This document shows positions 8,221 through 15,512 of a DNA stretch of 21,963 nt, piece after piece. The translations under genes and the position numbers were made by a program. Under the pieces are notes generated by a model. The model did not search any database. It saw only the letters and a program-made list of their open reading frames with translations, and was not told the origin of the DNA. The first letter of the stretch is position 1. Each line of letters starts with the position of its first letter. The stretch is from an uncultured Mailhella sp. (GTDB lineage Bacteria > Desulfobacterota > Desulfovibrionia > Desulfovibrionales > Desulfovibrionaceae), in contig CAJTSU010000003.1 in the NCBI GenBank assembly GCA_910579055.1, positions 19,455 to 41,417 of the forward strand, read 5' to 3'.

Positions 8221-8616
8221 TCAGGCTCTCTTGTTCAAGCCTGCGCCCATGGCAGAGCTGTTTACATGAGAAGCATTTTTGGCATAAGTCGCGGCATTGA
8301 TGGGAGCGAAACTTTTCTGGAAGAAACTTTTTTCATCCTGATTCAGTACCGTGGCGGCACTGGAACCAATATAGGCCTCTTCAGGAGAGCCGGAATCAAG
8401 AACACGCTCTCCATACAGGTTGTTGAAGAAGTCTTTTTCAGCGGAAGAGAGAACAGAAGAAGGCAGTCCGAAATTTGTAACTGTTTTGGGCGCGTCATCG
8501 GAAAGGGTGACCTGATCTGCCAGAGCCTGGTCGAAAGATTTCGCCGTATCCGGGGTACGCTTTACCTGTAATGGTTTCAGGGCACTCTGAACCGAACTCG
8601 AAGAGGAAACTTGCAT
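8221..8616 (-). CDS. Hypothetical protein with a duplicated EKxFF motif
   Basis: A 131-residue protein I do not recognise. It has no signal peptide or membrane segment and is rich in Ser, Ala and Asn. Two segments resemble each other: VLSSAEKDFFNNLYG and VLNQDEKSFFQKSFAP, sharing VL, EK and FF in register, which suggests an internal duplication. An N-terminal KSFDQALADQ is reminiscent of STGFARALGEQ in the lysozyme-like protein at 20644. The start at 8616 has a clear ribosome site (ACGGAG, 7 nt spacing). The gene is monocistronic, with a promoter and operator-like dyad upstream and a good terminator downstream, so expression as a single regulated unit is likely. Cytoplasmic, signal-less and low in secondary-structure breakers, it could be a flagellum- or secretion-associated substrate, but that is a guess. 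Confidence 0.75.
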   Translation of the reverse strand: MQVSSSSSVQSALKPLQVKRTPDTAKSFDQALADQVTLSDDAPKTVTNFGLPSSVLSSAEKDFFNNLYGERVLDSGSPEEAYIGSSAATVLNQDEKSFFQKSFAPINAATYAKNASHVNSSAMGAGLNKRA

Positions 8617-8682
8617 GGCAGACTCCGTAAATAATGCCCGTATGAGATACTCAGGGACATTCTATCAAACTTCTGAAGCGCG

Positions 8683-8700
8683 TCTCAGTTACAACTGAGA
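8683..8700. promoter_or_regulatory. Operator-like dyad at the start of the 131-aa gene transcript
   Basis: Perfect 8-bp inverted repeat TCTCAGTT-AC-AACTGAGA, placed just downstream of the predicted -10 box and covering the likely transcription start. A smaller related dyad, TGAG-ATA-CTCA, lies at 8643-8653 in the leader. This placement suits a repressor site; the regulator is unknown. Confidence 0.4.
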
Positions 8701-8704
8701 TGAA

Positions 8705-8732
8705 AATCTAATATGTTTTTAGAAAATGTCAA
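8705..8732 (-). promoter_or_regulatory. Sigma-70-type promoter for the 131-aa gene
   Basis: Minus strand: perfect TTGACA (8727-8732), 16 nt, TAGATT (8705-8710). The surrounding DNA is clearly AT-rich against the window average. Predicted leader of about 80 nt. Confidence 0.5.
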
Positions 8733-9258
8733 CAGATCTTAATGATATCTTTTGCTTCCGAGCGGAACATCCTCCAACCCTGCTCGACTGCGGGGTTTTC
8801 GTTGCATAGGCCCGTTTTCTCATGCTGGCGGCAGGGGCGGGGAACCCCTTCAGGGGCGTTTTCAGCAGCGTCCAAGCGAAGTTTTTTTCGGGCTCTGTTC
8901 CAGAATATATATCAATGAATTTTTAGATGTAACATATTGACATGTTTTGTATAAAAATAAATTCACAAAAAATACCACGGCAATTACCCTGAAATTTCTG
9001 GCCGCGATCCAGATGTGGTGTCTTTTTCTTTGGGCTTCACTCTTGTGACTATACTGTCCAGGCAGAGTCATTCCTCCGTGTCGACCTTCTATGAGGTTTC
9101 TGTTCGGCGGTTCGAAACTTTGCCCGTCTGAATGCTTATCAGACATCCGGCTTTCTTCACATTTCGCCTTGCGACGGATACCTTTGCCTTCGGCTGACGC
9201 TTCCTGCTGCCGAGCGCGTAGTGGACTTGCACCGCCCAGTTATTGCACATGCCGGGCG
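8733..9258. other. Gene-poor stretch, possible remnant or conserved noncoding element
   Basis: I find no gene with a believable start here. The left part (8733-8890) carries small GC hairpins such as CCCC-TTCA-GGGG. The part 8890-8980 is AT-rich. The right part (about 9090-9258) has an open plus-strand frame, beginning just after a TGA and without a normal start codon, that reads FCSAVRNFARLNAYQ, then DGYLCLRLTLPAAERVVDLH and PVIAHAGRT before running into the terminator palindrome. I have an impression that similar tails occur in intergenic DNA of other gut bacteria but cannot verify it. The antisense frame is also open, which is a warning that neither may be coding. Confidence 0.4.
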
Positions 9259-9312
9259 CACTCATACAAAAAGCCTCCAACCCCTGTGGGTTGGAGGCTT
9301 TTTGTATGAGTG
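9259..9312. terminator. Bidirectional terminator, perfect 25-bp inverted repeat
   Basis: The arms 9259-9283 and 9288-9312 are exact reverse complements around a CTGT loop. The core GCCTCCAACCC/GGGTTGGAGGC is flanked by AAAAA and TTTTT, so either strand gives a GC-rich stem followed by a T-run. On the minus strand it terminates the HtpX-like gene, whose stop lies 64 nt before it. On the plus strand it would end a transcript from the gene-poor stretch. The pairing continues perfectly beyond the T-run, longer than termination requires. Confidence 0.85.
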
Positions 9313-9376
9313 GCGGAATCAGAAGGGATAATTCCGAAAAAAGTTCACCGCATGGTGCGGGGTGTCCCGCGTCATG

Positions 9377-10456
9377 TCACCGTTTATTCGTGAAGCGATC
9401 CCAGCCGGAGGGAGCGGGATCATTTCCGGCATCATGCGAGCGGTCTTGTTGAGCCGTGCCGGGGTTGTCCATAAGACGTTCCCATCCCGTTTGAGGGGAA
9501 GCGTTCTTCTGTGCGGAGCCACGATCGTCCCCAAGATGTTCCCAGCCGCTTCCGCCGGAGCCTGAAGAAAAGGACGAAGAAAACTCACTGGCGGGCGCGT
9601 CCTGAACGCCGCCTTGCGCCATTTGCTGCAAACGGGCGACCCGTTCCTCCATGGGGGGATGCGTGCTGAACAGGTTGGCCATGCTCCTGCCGGAGAACGG
9701 CGAGACAATGAACATATTCTCTGTGGAAGGATTTCCCTGCATGGGAATGCGCTGGCTGTACGCGGTCAGCTTATTCAGCGCGGAGGCCAGAGCCAGGGGG
9801 TCACGGCAGAACGTCGCACCCGTGGCGTCGGCCTTGTATTCCCGTGTGCGGGATATGGCCATTTGGATGAGTCCGGCGGCCATAGGGGCGAGCAGGGCCA
9901 TCAGCAGCATGGCCAGAGGGTTGCCCCGTTCTTCGCCATCGCTGCTTCTCCCGCCGAATATGGCGGCAAACTGGGCAAAGTTGGCAATGGCCGTGATGGC
10001 CGAAGCCAGCACGCCTGCCACGGTTTGGATAAGAATGTCGCGGTTGGCGACATGGGCCATTTCATGCGCGAGCACGCCGCGCAGTTCGCGCGGAGAGAGC
10101 AGACGCATGATGCCTTCTGTTACGGCCACCGCGCTGTTTTGCGGATTGCGGCCTGTAGCGAAGGCATTGGGAGCTTCCTGCGGCACCAGATAAACACGGG
10201 GCTTGGGAACGCCCGCGTTGTGGGCCAATTCCTCCACCATGCGGTGGAGCATGGGGGCCTCCTGCACGGAAAGTTCCCGCGCGCGGTACATGGAAAGCAC
10301 GATTTTGTCGGAATACCAGTAACTGCCGATATTCATCACCAGGGAGAAGGCAAGGGCGATCATGATACCGCCTCTGCCGCCCACAGCGCCTCCGAGCACA
10401 ATGATCAGACCCGAAAGCAGAGCCAGCAGAAACATGGTTTTAATTTGGCTGGTCAT
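9377..10456 (-). CDS. htpX: HtpX-like membrane zinc metalloprotease with extended tail
   Basis: M48B protease of the inner membrane, a quality-control enzyme that degrades misfolded membrane proteins; the active site faces the cytoplasm in the family. 359 residues from the ATG at 10456. Membrane segments at about 8-25 and 28-46, then the zinc motif HEMAH at 131-135 with downstream Glu206 in TREYKAD as third ligand, and two more hydrophobic stretches at about 143-168 and 181-202. The hallmark FSTHPPMEERVARL follows. Ordinary HtpX proteins end soon after; here about 75 more residues follow, Ser/Gly-rich and holding three copies of a short motif: SGWEHL (303), TGWERL (323) and SGWDRF (350), the first two each followed by D, two residues, then G(S/T)AQ. 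I rejected the longer upstream start at 10633 because it runs into the divergent gene; the 10456 start has GGAG 9 nt upstream. Confidence 0.92.
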   Translation of the reverse strand: MTSQIKTMFLLALLSGLIIVLGGAVGGRGGIMIALAFSLVMNIGSYWYSDKIVLSMYRARELSVQEAPMLHRMVEELAHNAGVPKPRVYLVPQEAPNAFATGRNPQNSAVAVTEGIMRLLSPRELRGVLAHEMAHVANRDILIQTVAGVLASAITAIANFAQFAAIFGGRSSDGEERGNPLAMLLMALLAPMAAGLIQMAISRTREYKADATGATFCRDPLALASALNKLTAYSQRIPMQGNPSTENMFIVSPFSGRSMANLFSTHPPMEERVARLQQMAQGGVQDAPASEFSSSFSSGSGGSGWEHLGDDRGSAQKNASPQTGWERLMDNPGTAQQDRSHDAGNDPAPSGWDRFTNKR

Positions 10457-10491
10457 GCGTAAACACTCCGTATAAGGTGCGATATTTTTTA

Positions 10492-10519
10492 ATAATAAGG
10501 ATTGCGGCATAAAAGGCAA
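10492..10519 (-). promoter_or_regulatory. Candidate sigma-70 promoter for htpX
   Basis: Minus strand TTGCCT (10514-10519), 16 nt, TATTAT (10492-10497); predicted leader about 30 nt. The divergent GH3 gene must be served from the same 119-nt region, but I could not find a convincing plus-strand promoter. A 7-bp inverted repeat GGCAAGC/GCTTGCC (10515-10545) lies in that gene's leader. No CIRCE or heat-shock sigma site was seen. Confidence 0.35.
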
Positions 10520-10575
10520 GCGAAGGAGCGGGGGAACTGCTTGCCAAGGTCGAAGCGGCGGGCTACACACGGGGG

Positions 10576-11718
10576 ATGAAAAACGATATGATTGCATGCC
10601 GGTGTCTGTTCGTTCTGTTCCTGCTCGTCGCATCTCCCTGTCTGGCGGCGTCCTCCGCGAAAGGCGGCGGGGTTCCTCTGTCTGTCATGGTCGGAGAGAT
10701 GATTATGACCGGTTTCCGAGGGCAGGCGCTCGCGGAGGATGCCCCTCCCCTGCAGGCTCTGCGCGAAGGAAAGATCGGCGGGGTTATTCTGTTTGCGAAA
10801 GACGCTGAAACGCAGAGGGTTCGCAATATTTCTTCACCGAAACAGTTGAAGGCATTGACGGAGCGTCTGCGCGAGGCGGGTGGGGCCGGACCCTGCTCCC
10901 CTGCATGGATCGCCGTGGATCAGGAAGGCGGCAAAGTGCGGCGGCTTTCTGCCCACAACGGCTTTCGCGACTGGCCTTCCGCGCTTGCCATGGGCAGGCG
11001 CACACCCGAGCGAACCTGGGAAAATGCGATGAACATGGGCTTGCTGCTGGCTGATATGGGGATCAATCTCAATTTCGCTCCGTCCCTTGATCTGCATATG
11101 CCGGACAGCCCGGTCATCGGCAAGCTGGAACGTGCCTTTTCCTCCGATCCGGCCAGAGTAGCGCAGCATGGAGAGGCCTTTGCGCGAGGTATGCGGGCTG
11201 CGAATGTCATATCCTGTTACAAGCATTTTCCCGGACACGGCAGTGCGAAAGGCGATACCCACGAAGGTTATGTTGATATCAGCAGCACCTGGTCGGAACG
11301 TGAGCTTGAGCCGTTTCAGGCCGTGTTAACCGGAGAAAATCCGGCCATGGTCATGGTGGCGCATGTTACTCTCCGCCAGATGGATACCAGGCCTGCGAGC
11401 TTTTCCCCCGCCGTGTCCACTGGTCTGCTGCGTGAAAAACTCGGTTTCCGGGGTGTGATTATTACTGATGACCTGGATATGGAGGCTGTGGCGGCGCACT
11501 ATCCGCTGAAAGAACGCATCCGGCTTGCCGTGGAGGCGGGAGCGGATATCCTGCTGTTCGGCAATAACCTGCATTACGACGCTGAACTGCCATTTCTCAT
11601 TCATGCCGCATTCATGGAACTGATCAACGAGGGGCGGATTTCTCCGGAACGCGTCCGCGCATCCTATGAGCGTATCCGCATACTCAAGGCTTCCCTTCGC
11701 AATGCGTCCTGCTGGTGA
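10576..11718 (+). CDS. nagZ: Exported glycoside hydrolase family 3, NagZ-like beta-N-acetylhexosaminidase
   Basis: Removes terminal GlcNAc from the non-reducing end of muropeptides or similar glycans. The 380-residue sequence has the single TIM-barrel GH3 layout: GGVILFAKDA, IAVDQEGGKVRRL, the NagZ signature KHFPGHG at 216-222 followed at the usual distance by Asp-Thr-His (227-229, general acid dyad Asp/His with Ser replaced by Thr), and IITDDLDMEAVA around 295-305 holding the nucleophile Asp. Unlike cytoplasmic NagZ of enterobacteria it begins with a signal peptide (MKNDMIACRCLFVLFLLVAS, ending CLAASSA; the C is not in a good lipobox), so it probably acts in the periplasm. The ATG at 10588 is an alternative start with better spacing from GGGGG. 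First gene of a three-gene operon; the next ATG is 8 nt after its stop. Confidence 0.88.
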   Translation: MKNDMIACRCLFVLFLLVASPCLAASSAKGGGVPLSVMVGEMIMTGFRGQALAEDAPPLQALREGKIGGVILFAKDAETQRVRNISSPKQLKALTERLREAGGAGPCSPAWIAVDQEGGKVRRLSAHNGFRDWPSALAMGRRTPERTWENAMNMGLLLADMGINLNFAPSLDLHMPDSPVIGKLERAFSSDPARVAQHGEAFARGMRAANVISCYKHFPGHGSAKGDTHEGYVDISSTWSERELEPFQAVLTGENPAMVMVAHVTLRQMDTRPASFSPAVSTGLLREKLGFRGVIITDDLDMEAVAAHYPLKERIRLAVEAGADILLFGNNLHYDAELPFLIHAAFMELINEGRISPERVRASYERIRILKASLRNASCW

Positions 11719-11726
11719 GGAATCCC

Positions 11727-12206
11727 ATGCACGTAGTGCTTTTTGAGCCGGAAATCCCCCCCAATACCGGGAATATCGCCCGGCTTTGCGCGGGAACAAA
11801 TACCCCCCTGCACCTCATTGAACCTTTGGGGTTTTCTCTGGAAGATCGCTACCTGCGGCGCGCAGGGCTGGATTATTGGCCGCATGTTCGGCTTCGGGTC
11901 TGGCATAAGCTGGAAGATTATCTTGCGGAAGCAGGGCCGGACAGCGGAGCGGGGCGGCGTCTGATCATGACCAGCGCCCGGACAGTGGAGGCTTGCGTAC
12001 CTGTGCACCAGTTTGCCTTTGATGCGGAAGATGCTCTTGTGTTTGGCCCTGAAACGCGGGGGCTTCCGCCTGAAGTGCTGAAGCTGTCGCCCCATCGTGT
12101 GCGTATCCCCATTAACGACAATATTCGCAGCCTTAATCTGTCCACATCGGCGGGTATCGTGCTGATCACGGCACTGGCCCGGACGGGTGGGCTTGAGGCG
12201 TGGTAG
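11727..12206 (+). CDS. trmL: tRNA (cytidine/uridine-34 2'-O)-methyltransferase
   Basis: SPOUT-class enzyme that methylates the wobble ribose of leucine tRNAs using S-adenosylmethionine. 159 residues, the normal TrmL length. The match to the family runs from end to end: VLFEPEIPPNTGNIARLCAG at the N-terminus, LRRAGLDYW, FGPETRGLP at 106-114, and the trefoil-knot cofactor site IPINDNIRSLNLS ending about residue 139. The start is the ATG at 11727, preceded by GGTGAGG at 6 nt; the GTG at 11715, which overlaps the previous stop, lacks a ribosome site. It sits between the GH3 gene and cbiB with 8-nt gaps on each side, so it is cotranscribed with unrelated functions. Confidence 0.95.
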   Translation: MHVVLFEPEIPPNTGNIARLCAGTNTPLHLIEPLGFSLEDRYLRRAGLDYWPHVRLRVWHKLEDYLAEAGPDSGAGRRLIMTSARTVEACVPVHQFAFDAEDALVFGPETRGLPPEVLKLSPHRVRIPINDNIRSLNLSTSAGIVLITALARTGGLEAW

Positions 12207-12214
12207 GAGAGGAT

Positions 12215-13222
12215 ATGGAAGTATCCACGCTTGTTTGGATGATGCCTCTGGCAGTGGTCTTGGATCTTGGTTTGCGTTATCCGCATATTCCTCATCCTGT
12301 TTCTCTGGTCGGACGTATGCTGGATGCGCTGGAAAGTCGTATCCGGCCTCTGGCCGCAAAGTTACAGGGAGGAAGCCCTGGTTCCACGCTGTCCAATGGA
12401 GAGTTCCGGGCCGGTCTGCTGGCGCTGCTGGTTGCAGTGGCTCTTTCTGTTATGGCGTTGCGCCTGTTGGGCGGGCTTCCTTTTGTGGGCGGCTGGATCC
12501 TCATTTTTCTCTGCTACAGCGGGTTGGCGCTGGGGCATTTGTTGCGCGTCGGGCGCAAGGCCCTGGCTGCTCTTGAGCGTGGCGATATTGAGGAGGGGCG
12601 CTTGCGGGTGAGCCATTTGGTCAGTCGCGATCTGCGCGAGGCCGAGCCGCGGGAGCTGTATCGCGCGCTGGCCGAGAGCCTGGCGGAAAATTTCAATGAC
12701 GCCTTCATCGCTCCCCTGTTCTGGCTGACCCTGGGCGGGCCTGCGGGGTTGTGGGCCTATAAGACGGTCAGCACAGCAGATTCCATGTGGGGATACCATA
12801 TGGCGCGTTGGGAGTATTTCGGCAAGGCAGCGGCGCGGGCCGATGATGTATTAGCGTTTGTGCCTGCGCGCCTTTCCTCATTGCTGCTGTGGCTGACGGC
12901 CTACGGCATGGGGGGGGCGACCCGTACAGATGCCTGGCCTGGTTGGCGCACGGTGTGTGCGCAGGCGCGGCGCATGGAAAGCCCGAACGCGGGCTGGCCC
13001 ATGGCCGTAGCGGCATGGATGCACGGCGCGTCCATGGGCGGGCCGACGACATACCGCGGCGAGCTTGTGGACAAGCCCCGGCTGGGTCCTCTTTCTGACA
13101 AATCCGGTGATGTGACGTGGGATGGCGCGAAGCTCAGAGGGTTGATGTTCCACCTCTTCGTCGCCGGACTGGCGGGGACGATTGCCGCACTGCTTTGCCT
13201 TATTGTTGTCTTGTGGGTCTGA
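12215..13222 (+). CDS. cbiB: Adenosylcobinamide-phosphate synthase
   Basis: Integral membrane enzyme of cobalamin synthesis that attaches (R)-1-amino-2-propanol (or its phosphate) to adenosylcobyric acid. 335 residues. Family signatures in order: an N-terminal hydrophobic helix, LRYPHIPHPVSLVGRML, SLAENFNDAFIAPLFW, AYKTVSTADSMWGY, ADDVLAFVPARLSSLLLW, ESPNAGWPMAVAAWM, and a C-terminal membrane helix (about 305-335). The match includes the usual YK...(N/S)T.DSM.GY and SPN.G segments. The start is the ATG at 12215 behind TAGGAGAGG; the in-frame GTG at 12200 overlaps trmL and has a worse site. Last gene of the operon. No cobalamin riboswitch is visible in front of it or of the operon. The cobA-hemD fusion of the same pathway lies 5.7 kb away in another operon. 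Confidence 0.94.
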   Translation: MEVSTLVWMMPLAVVLDLGLRYPHIPHPVSLVGRMLDALESRIRPLAAKLQGGSPGSTLSNGEFRAGLLALLVAVALSVMALRLLGGLPFVGGWILIFLCYSGLALGHLLRVGRKALAALERGDIEEGRLRVSHLVSRDLREAEPRELYRALAESLAENFNDAFIAPLFWLTLGGPAGLWAYKTVSTADSMWGYHMARWEYFGKAAARADDVLAFVPARLSSLLLWLTAYGMGGATRTDAWPGWRTVCAQARRMESPNAGWPMAVAAWMHGASMGGPTTYRGELVDKPRLGPLSDKSGDVTWDGAKLRGLMFHLFVAGLAGTIAALLCLIVVLWV

Positions 13223-13353
13223 CAAAGGGCAACAGAGCATTCTGTGATTGCGCCCGCCCCTTTGCTCCGCAGGGTTCCGGCCTCCGCAAGTGAGCTGCCG
13301 GCAAGACAGCGAAGCCAATGAAATTCTGAGGGAGAGGCCATTCGCACGACTTC

Positions 13354-13407
13354 TATCCTTGACTGCCGAAGGCGCGAGCGTCAGCGACGCATGGAACGAC
13401 GCCCGCC
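13354..13407 (+). repeat. GC-rich intergenic element, copy A
   Basis: Begins TATCCTTGACTGCCGAAGG and contains the hairpin GCGTC-AGC-GACGC. It matches copy B at 21885 at about 80 percent by eye, with one short indel near the middle. It lies in the 194-nt gap between the convergent cbiB and lpxB genes. The rest of that gap holds a nested hairpin just after the cbiB stop (CAAAGGG with CCCTTTG enclosing ACAGA-GCAT-TCTGT) without a T-run, and nothing else I can name. Confidence 0.55.
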
Positions 13408-13416
13408 CTCCTTTCG

Positions 13417-14547
13417 CTACATGCAATGTTTTTTCAGCGCGTTCAGAAGCGCATGGGCGGCACGTTCCGCTGAACCCGGCCCACCGCATTTTTCGCGCAG
13501 TTCTTCCATGTCTTTGGCCATACGCGAAAAGTGTTCCGGTTCCCTCAGCCACGAACGGATGCGTCCGGCCAGGGCTGCTGGGGCGGCGTCCTGCTGGATA
13601 TGCTCAGGAAAGGCTTCGCGCCCGAGGATGAGGTTGGTCAGACTGATCCATTTGACTTTGATTACCTTGCGGCCCAGTGCATAGGAAAGAGGGTTCAGCC
13701 GGTATGCCACCAGCGTGGGCACCCCGGCCAGCCCGCTTTCCAGCGTTGCCGTACCGGAGGCGGACAGCAGGCATTGGCAAGTGCGCATGAAGGCGTAGCG
13801 TCCTTCCGGCTCGACTACATGGAGCGGAGCCGCGCCGGGCCAGAAACTCCGCAGATATTCCTCCGTAAAGTGCGGCGCGCGAATACAGTGGAAGCTGACT
13901 TGAGGAAATTCGCGCAGAAGCAGATCCGCCGCCGCGGAAAAGGCGGGCAGCAGGCTTTCCACTTCTTTTTTCCGGCTGCCGGGCATCAGCCCTATACGTC
14001 CCGCTTCGGGCGCGATGTGGCGGATATGATCGTAATTGACCAAATCCACCAGAGGATTACCCACATATTCCACCTCAATGCCGTGCGCGCGGTAGAAGTC
14101 CACTTCAAAAGGCAGGATGGAAAAAATGCTTCGTACGTGTTTCTTCAGGAACGCGACGCGGCCGGTGCGCCACGCCCACACTTTGGGTGGAATGAAGTAA
14201 TATACGGGAATATTGAGTGCTCCGGCTGCTTTTGCCACCCGGAAATTGAATTCCGGGGCGTCCACCAGGAGAACCGCATCCGGGCGTTCCTCCGCCAGGG
14301 CTTGTCTGACGCGTTTCAACATGCCCGGAATCCGGGGAAGGCTGGCCAGAACCTCCACCAGCCCCATGACGGAAAGTTCCTCCATGCGTAATATATTGCG
14401 TTGCCCGGCCAGCTCGAGATGAGCTCCGCCCATGCCCACAGCCTCAAGCGTCATGCCGCGGGTTTCACTTGCTGTGCGCAATGCCCGGAGCAGTTCCGCC
14501 CCCTGAATATCACCGGAGAGTTCTCCGGCGCTGATCCATATTTTCAT
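13417..14547 (-). CDS. lpxB: Lipid-A-disaccharide synthase
   Basis: GT19 glycosyltransferase that joins UDP-2,3-diacylglucosamine to lipid X, forming the lipid A disaccharide at the cytoplasmic face of the inner membrane. 376 residues, normal length. Signatures: ISAGELSGDIQGAELL at the N-terminus, VGMGGAHLELAGQ, SVMGLVEVLASLP, LVDAPEFNFRVAKAA, YYFIPPKVWAWRTGRV, ILPFEVDFY, EYVGNPLVD, MPGSRKKEVESLLPAF and the C-terminal SGTATLESGLAGVPTLVAYR. The start at 14547 overlaps the rfbD stop as ATGA, so the two are translationally coupled. Being last in an operon with dTDP-rhamnose genes ties lipid A assembly to sugar supply for the surface polysaccharide. Confidence 0.96.
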   Translation of the reverse strand: MKIWISAGELSGDIQGAELLRALRTASETRGMTLEAVGMGGAHLELAGQRNILRMEELSVMGLVEVLASLPRIPGMLKRVRQALAEERPDAVLLVDAPEFNFRVAKAAGALNIPVYYFIPPKVWAWRTGRVAFLKKHVRSIFSILPFEVDFYRAHGIEVEYVGNPLVDLVNYDHIRHIAPEAGRIGLMPGSRKKEVESLLPAFSAAADLLLREFPQVSFHCIRAPHFTEEYLRSFWPGAAPLHVVEPEGRYAFMRTCQCLLSASGTATLESGLAGVPTLVAYRLNPLSYALGRKVIKVKWISLTNLILGREAFPEHIQQDAAPAALAGRIRSWLREPEHFSRMAKDMEELREKCGGPGSAERAAHALLNALKKHCM

Positions 14548-15512
14548 AACGTCTTGCTCGAAACTTCATCCGCGTACATGCCGAAAATATAATCTCGCAG
14601 AGCCTGCGGCCAGGGGCGGGGCGAAATACCCGTCAGGGCTGTGAGGCGGGCGGTGGAAAGCACGGAATATGCGGGGCGCTTGGCTTTTTGCGGCCATTGC
14701 TCGGAAGGAATGGGGTGAACGCGTACATCGGGTTTCAGCAGTTCGATGGCTTCGCTGGCCAGCTCGCACCAGCTGGCCTGACCGGCGTTGACGGCATGAA
14801 TGATGCCGGAAGCCCGTTTCACGGCCAAAGCCATGCTTATGGCGGCCAGATCTCCGGTATAGGTGGGGGAACCAACCTGGTCATGCACTACAGTAATGGC
14901 GGCTTTTGTATTTTCCCTGCGCGCCAGATCCAGCATCACACTCACAAAGTTGCGGCGGCCGGGGCCGAAAAGCCAGGCCGTGCGCACGACGCAGCAATTG
15001 GGCATGTCCAGTGCCGTCAGTGCCTGTTCTCCGGCAAGTTTGCTCGCGCCATAGACGTTAAGCGGATCCGTGGGGTCTTCTTCCACGTAAGGAGTACGTT
15101 TTTTACCATTGAAAACAAAATCTGTACTGTAGTGTATGAGATGCGCACGGGAGCCGCGTGTCATGCCGCCAAGCAGGGCGGGAAAGGCCCGGTTCAGGGC
15201 ACAGGCCTTTTCCTTTTCGCTTTCCGCCTGATCTACGGCAGTGTAGGCGATGCCGTTAAAAATATAGTCCGGGTTCAGACGGCTCAGTGCGTTTTCCAGA
15301 AATGCCGGGTCTGTCACCGGCCCGTCTTCGCGGCCCAAGGTACAGACATTCCAGCCATTGGCCCTTGCCGCACACACCAGGGCCTGGCCCAGCATGCCGG
15401 TTGCGCCTCCAAGAACCAGAGCCACGGGAGATTGTGCGCATAACGGCATCTCTTCGGAAGTATCCTGCGGCATACTGCTTGACGCCTCTGTGGATGGAAA
15501 GCCGGCGTTCAT
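14544..15512 (-). CDS. rfbD: dTDP-4-dehydrorhamnose reductase
   Basis: Last step of dTDP-L-rhamnose synthesis, an NADPH-dependent short-chain reductase. 322 residues from the ATG at 15512. The nucleotide-binding motif GGATGMLGQAL starts near residue 35, so there is a Ser/Pro-rich N-terminal extension of about 28 residues not usual for the family. The SDR catalytic YGASK follows DPLNV, after YSTDFVFNG and PYVEEDPTDP. TAWLFGPGRRNFVSVML and VVHDQVGSPTYTGDLA are further RfbD hallmarks. I chose 15512 because it overlaps the rfbB stop as ATGA, as occurs at the next junction too; starts at Met14 or Met22 of this protein would remove the extension and are possible. It overlaps lpxB by four bases. Confidence 0.93.
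   Translation of the reverse strand: MNAGFPSTEASSSMPQDTSEEMPLCAQSPVALVLGGATGMLGQALVCAARANGWNVCTLGREDGPVTDPAFLENALSRLNPDYIFNGIAYTAVDQAESEKEKACALNRAFPALLGGMTRGSRAHLIHYSTDFVFNGKKRTPYVEEDPTDPLNVYGASKLAGEQALTALDMPNCCVVRTAWLFGPGRRNFVSVMLDLARRENTKAAITVVHDQVGSPTYTGDLAAISMALAVKRASGIIHAVNAGQASWCELASEAIELLKPDVRVHPIPSEQWPQKAKRPAYSVLSTARLTALTGISPRPWPQALRDYIFGMYADEVSSKTL

Noticed and set aside
9090..9130. tRNA-like sequence around GGCGGTTCGAAAC
   Set aside because: A T-loop-like TTCGAAA is present, but the stem does not pair and no anticodon arm or acceptor stem can be built.
10457..10575. Heat-shock control (CIRCE or sigma-32) of htpX
   Set aside because: No TTAGCACTC/GAGTGCTAA repeat and no convincing sigma-32 box; only a sigma-70-like pair was found.
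12200..13222. Cobalamin riboswitch controlling cbiB
   Set aside because: cbiB begins 8 nt after trmL with no leader, and the operon's upstream region is too short and lacks a B12-box-like sequence.
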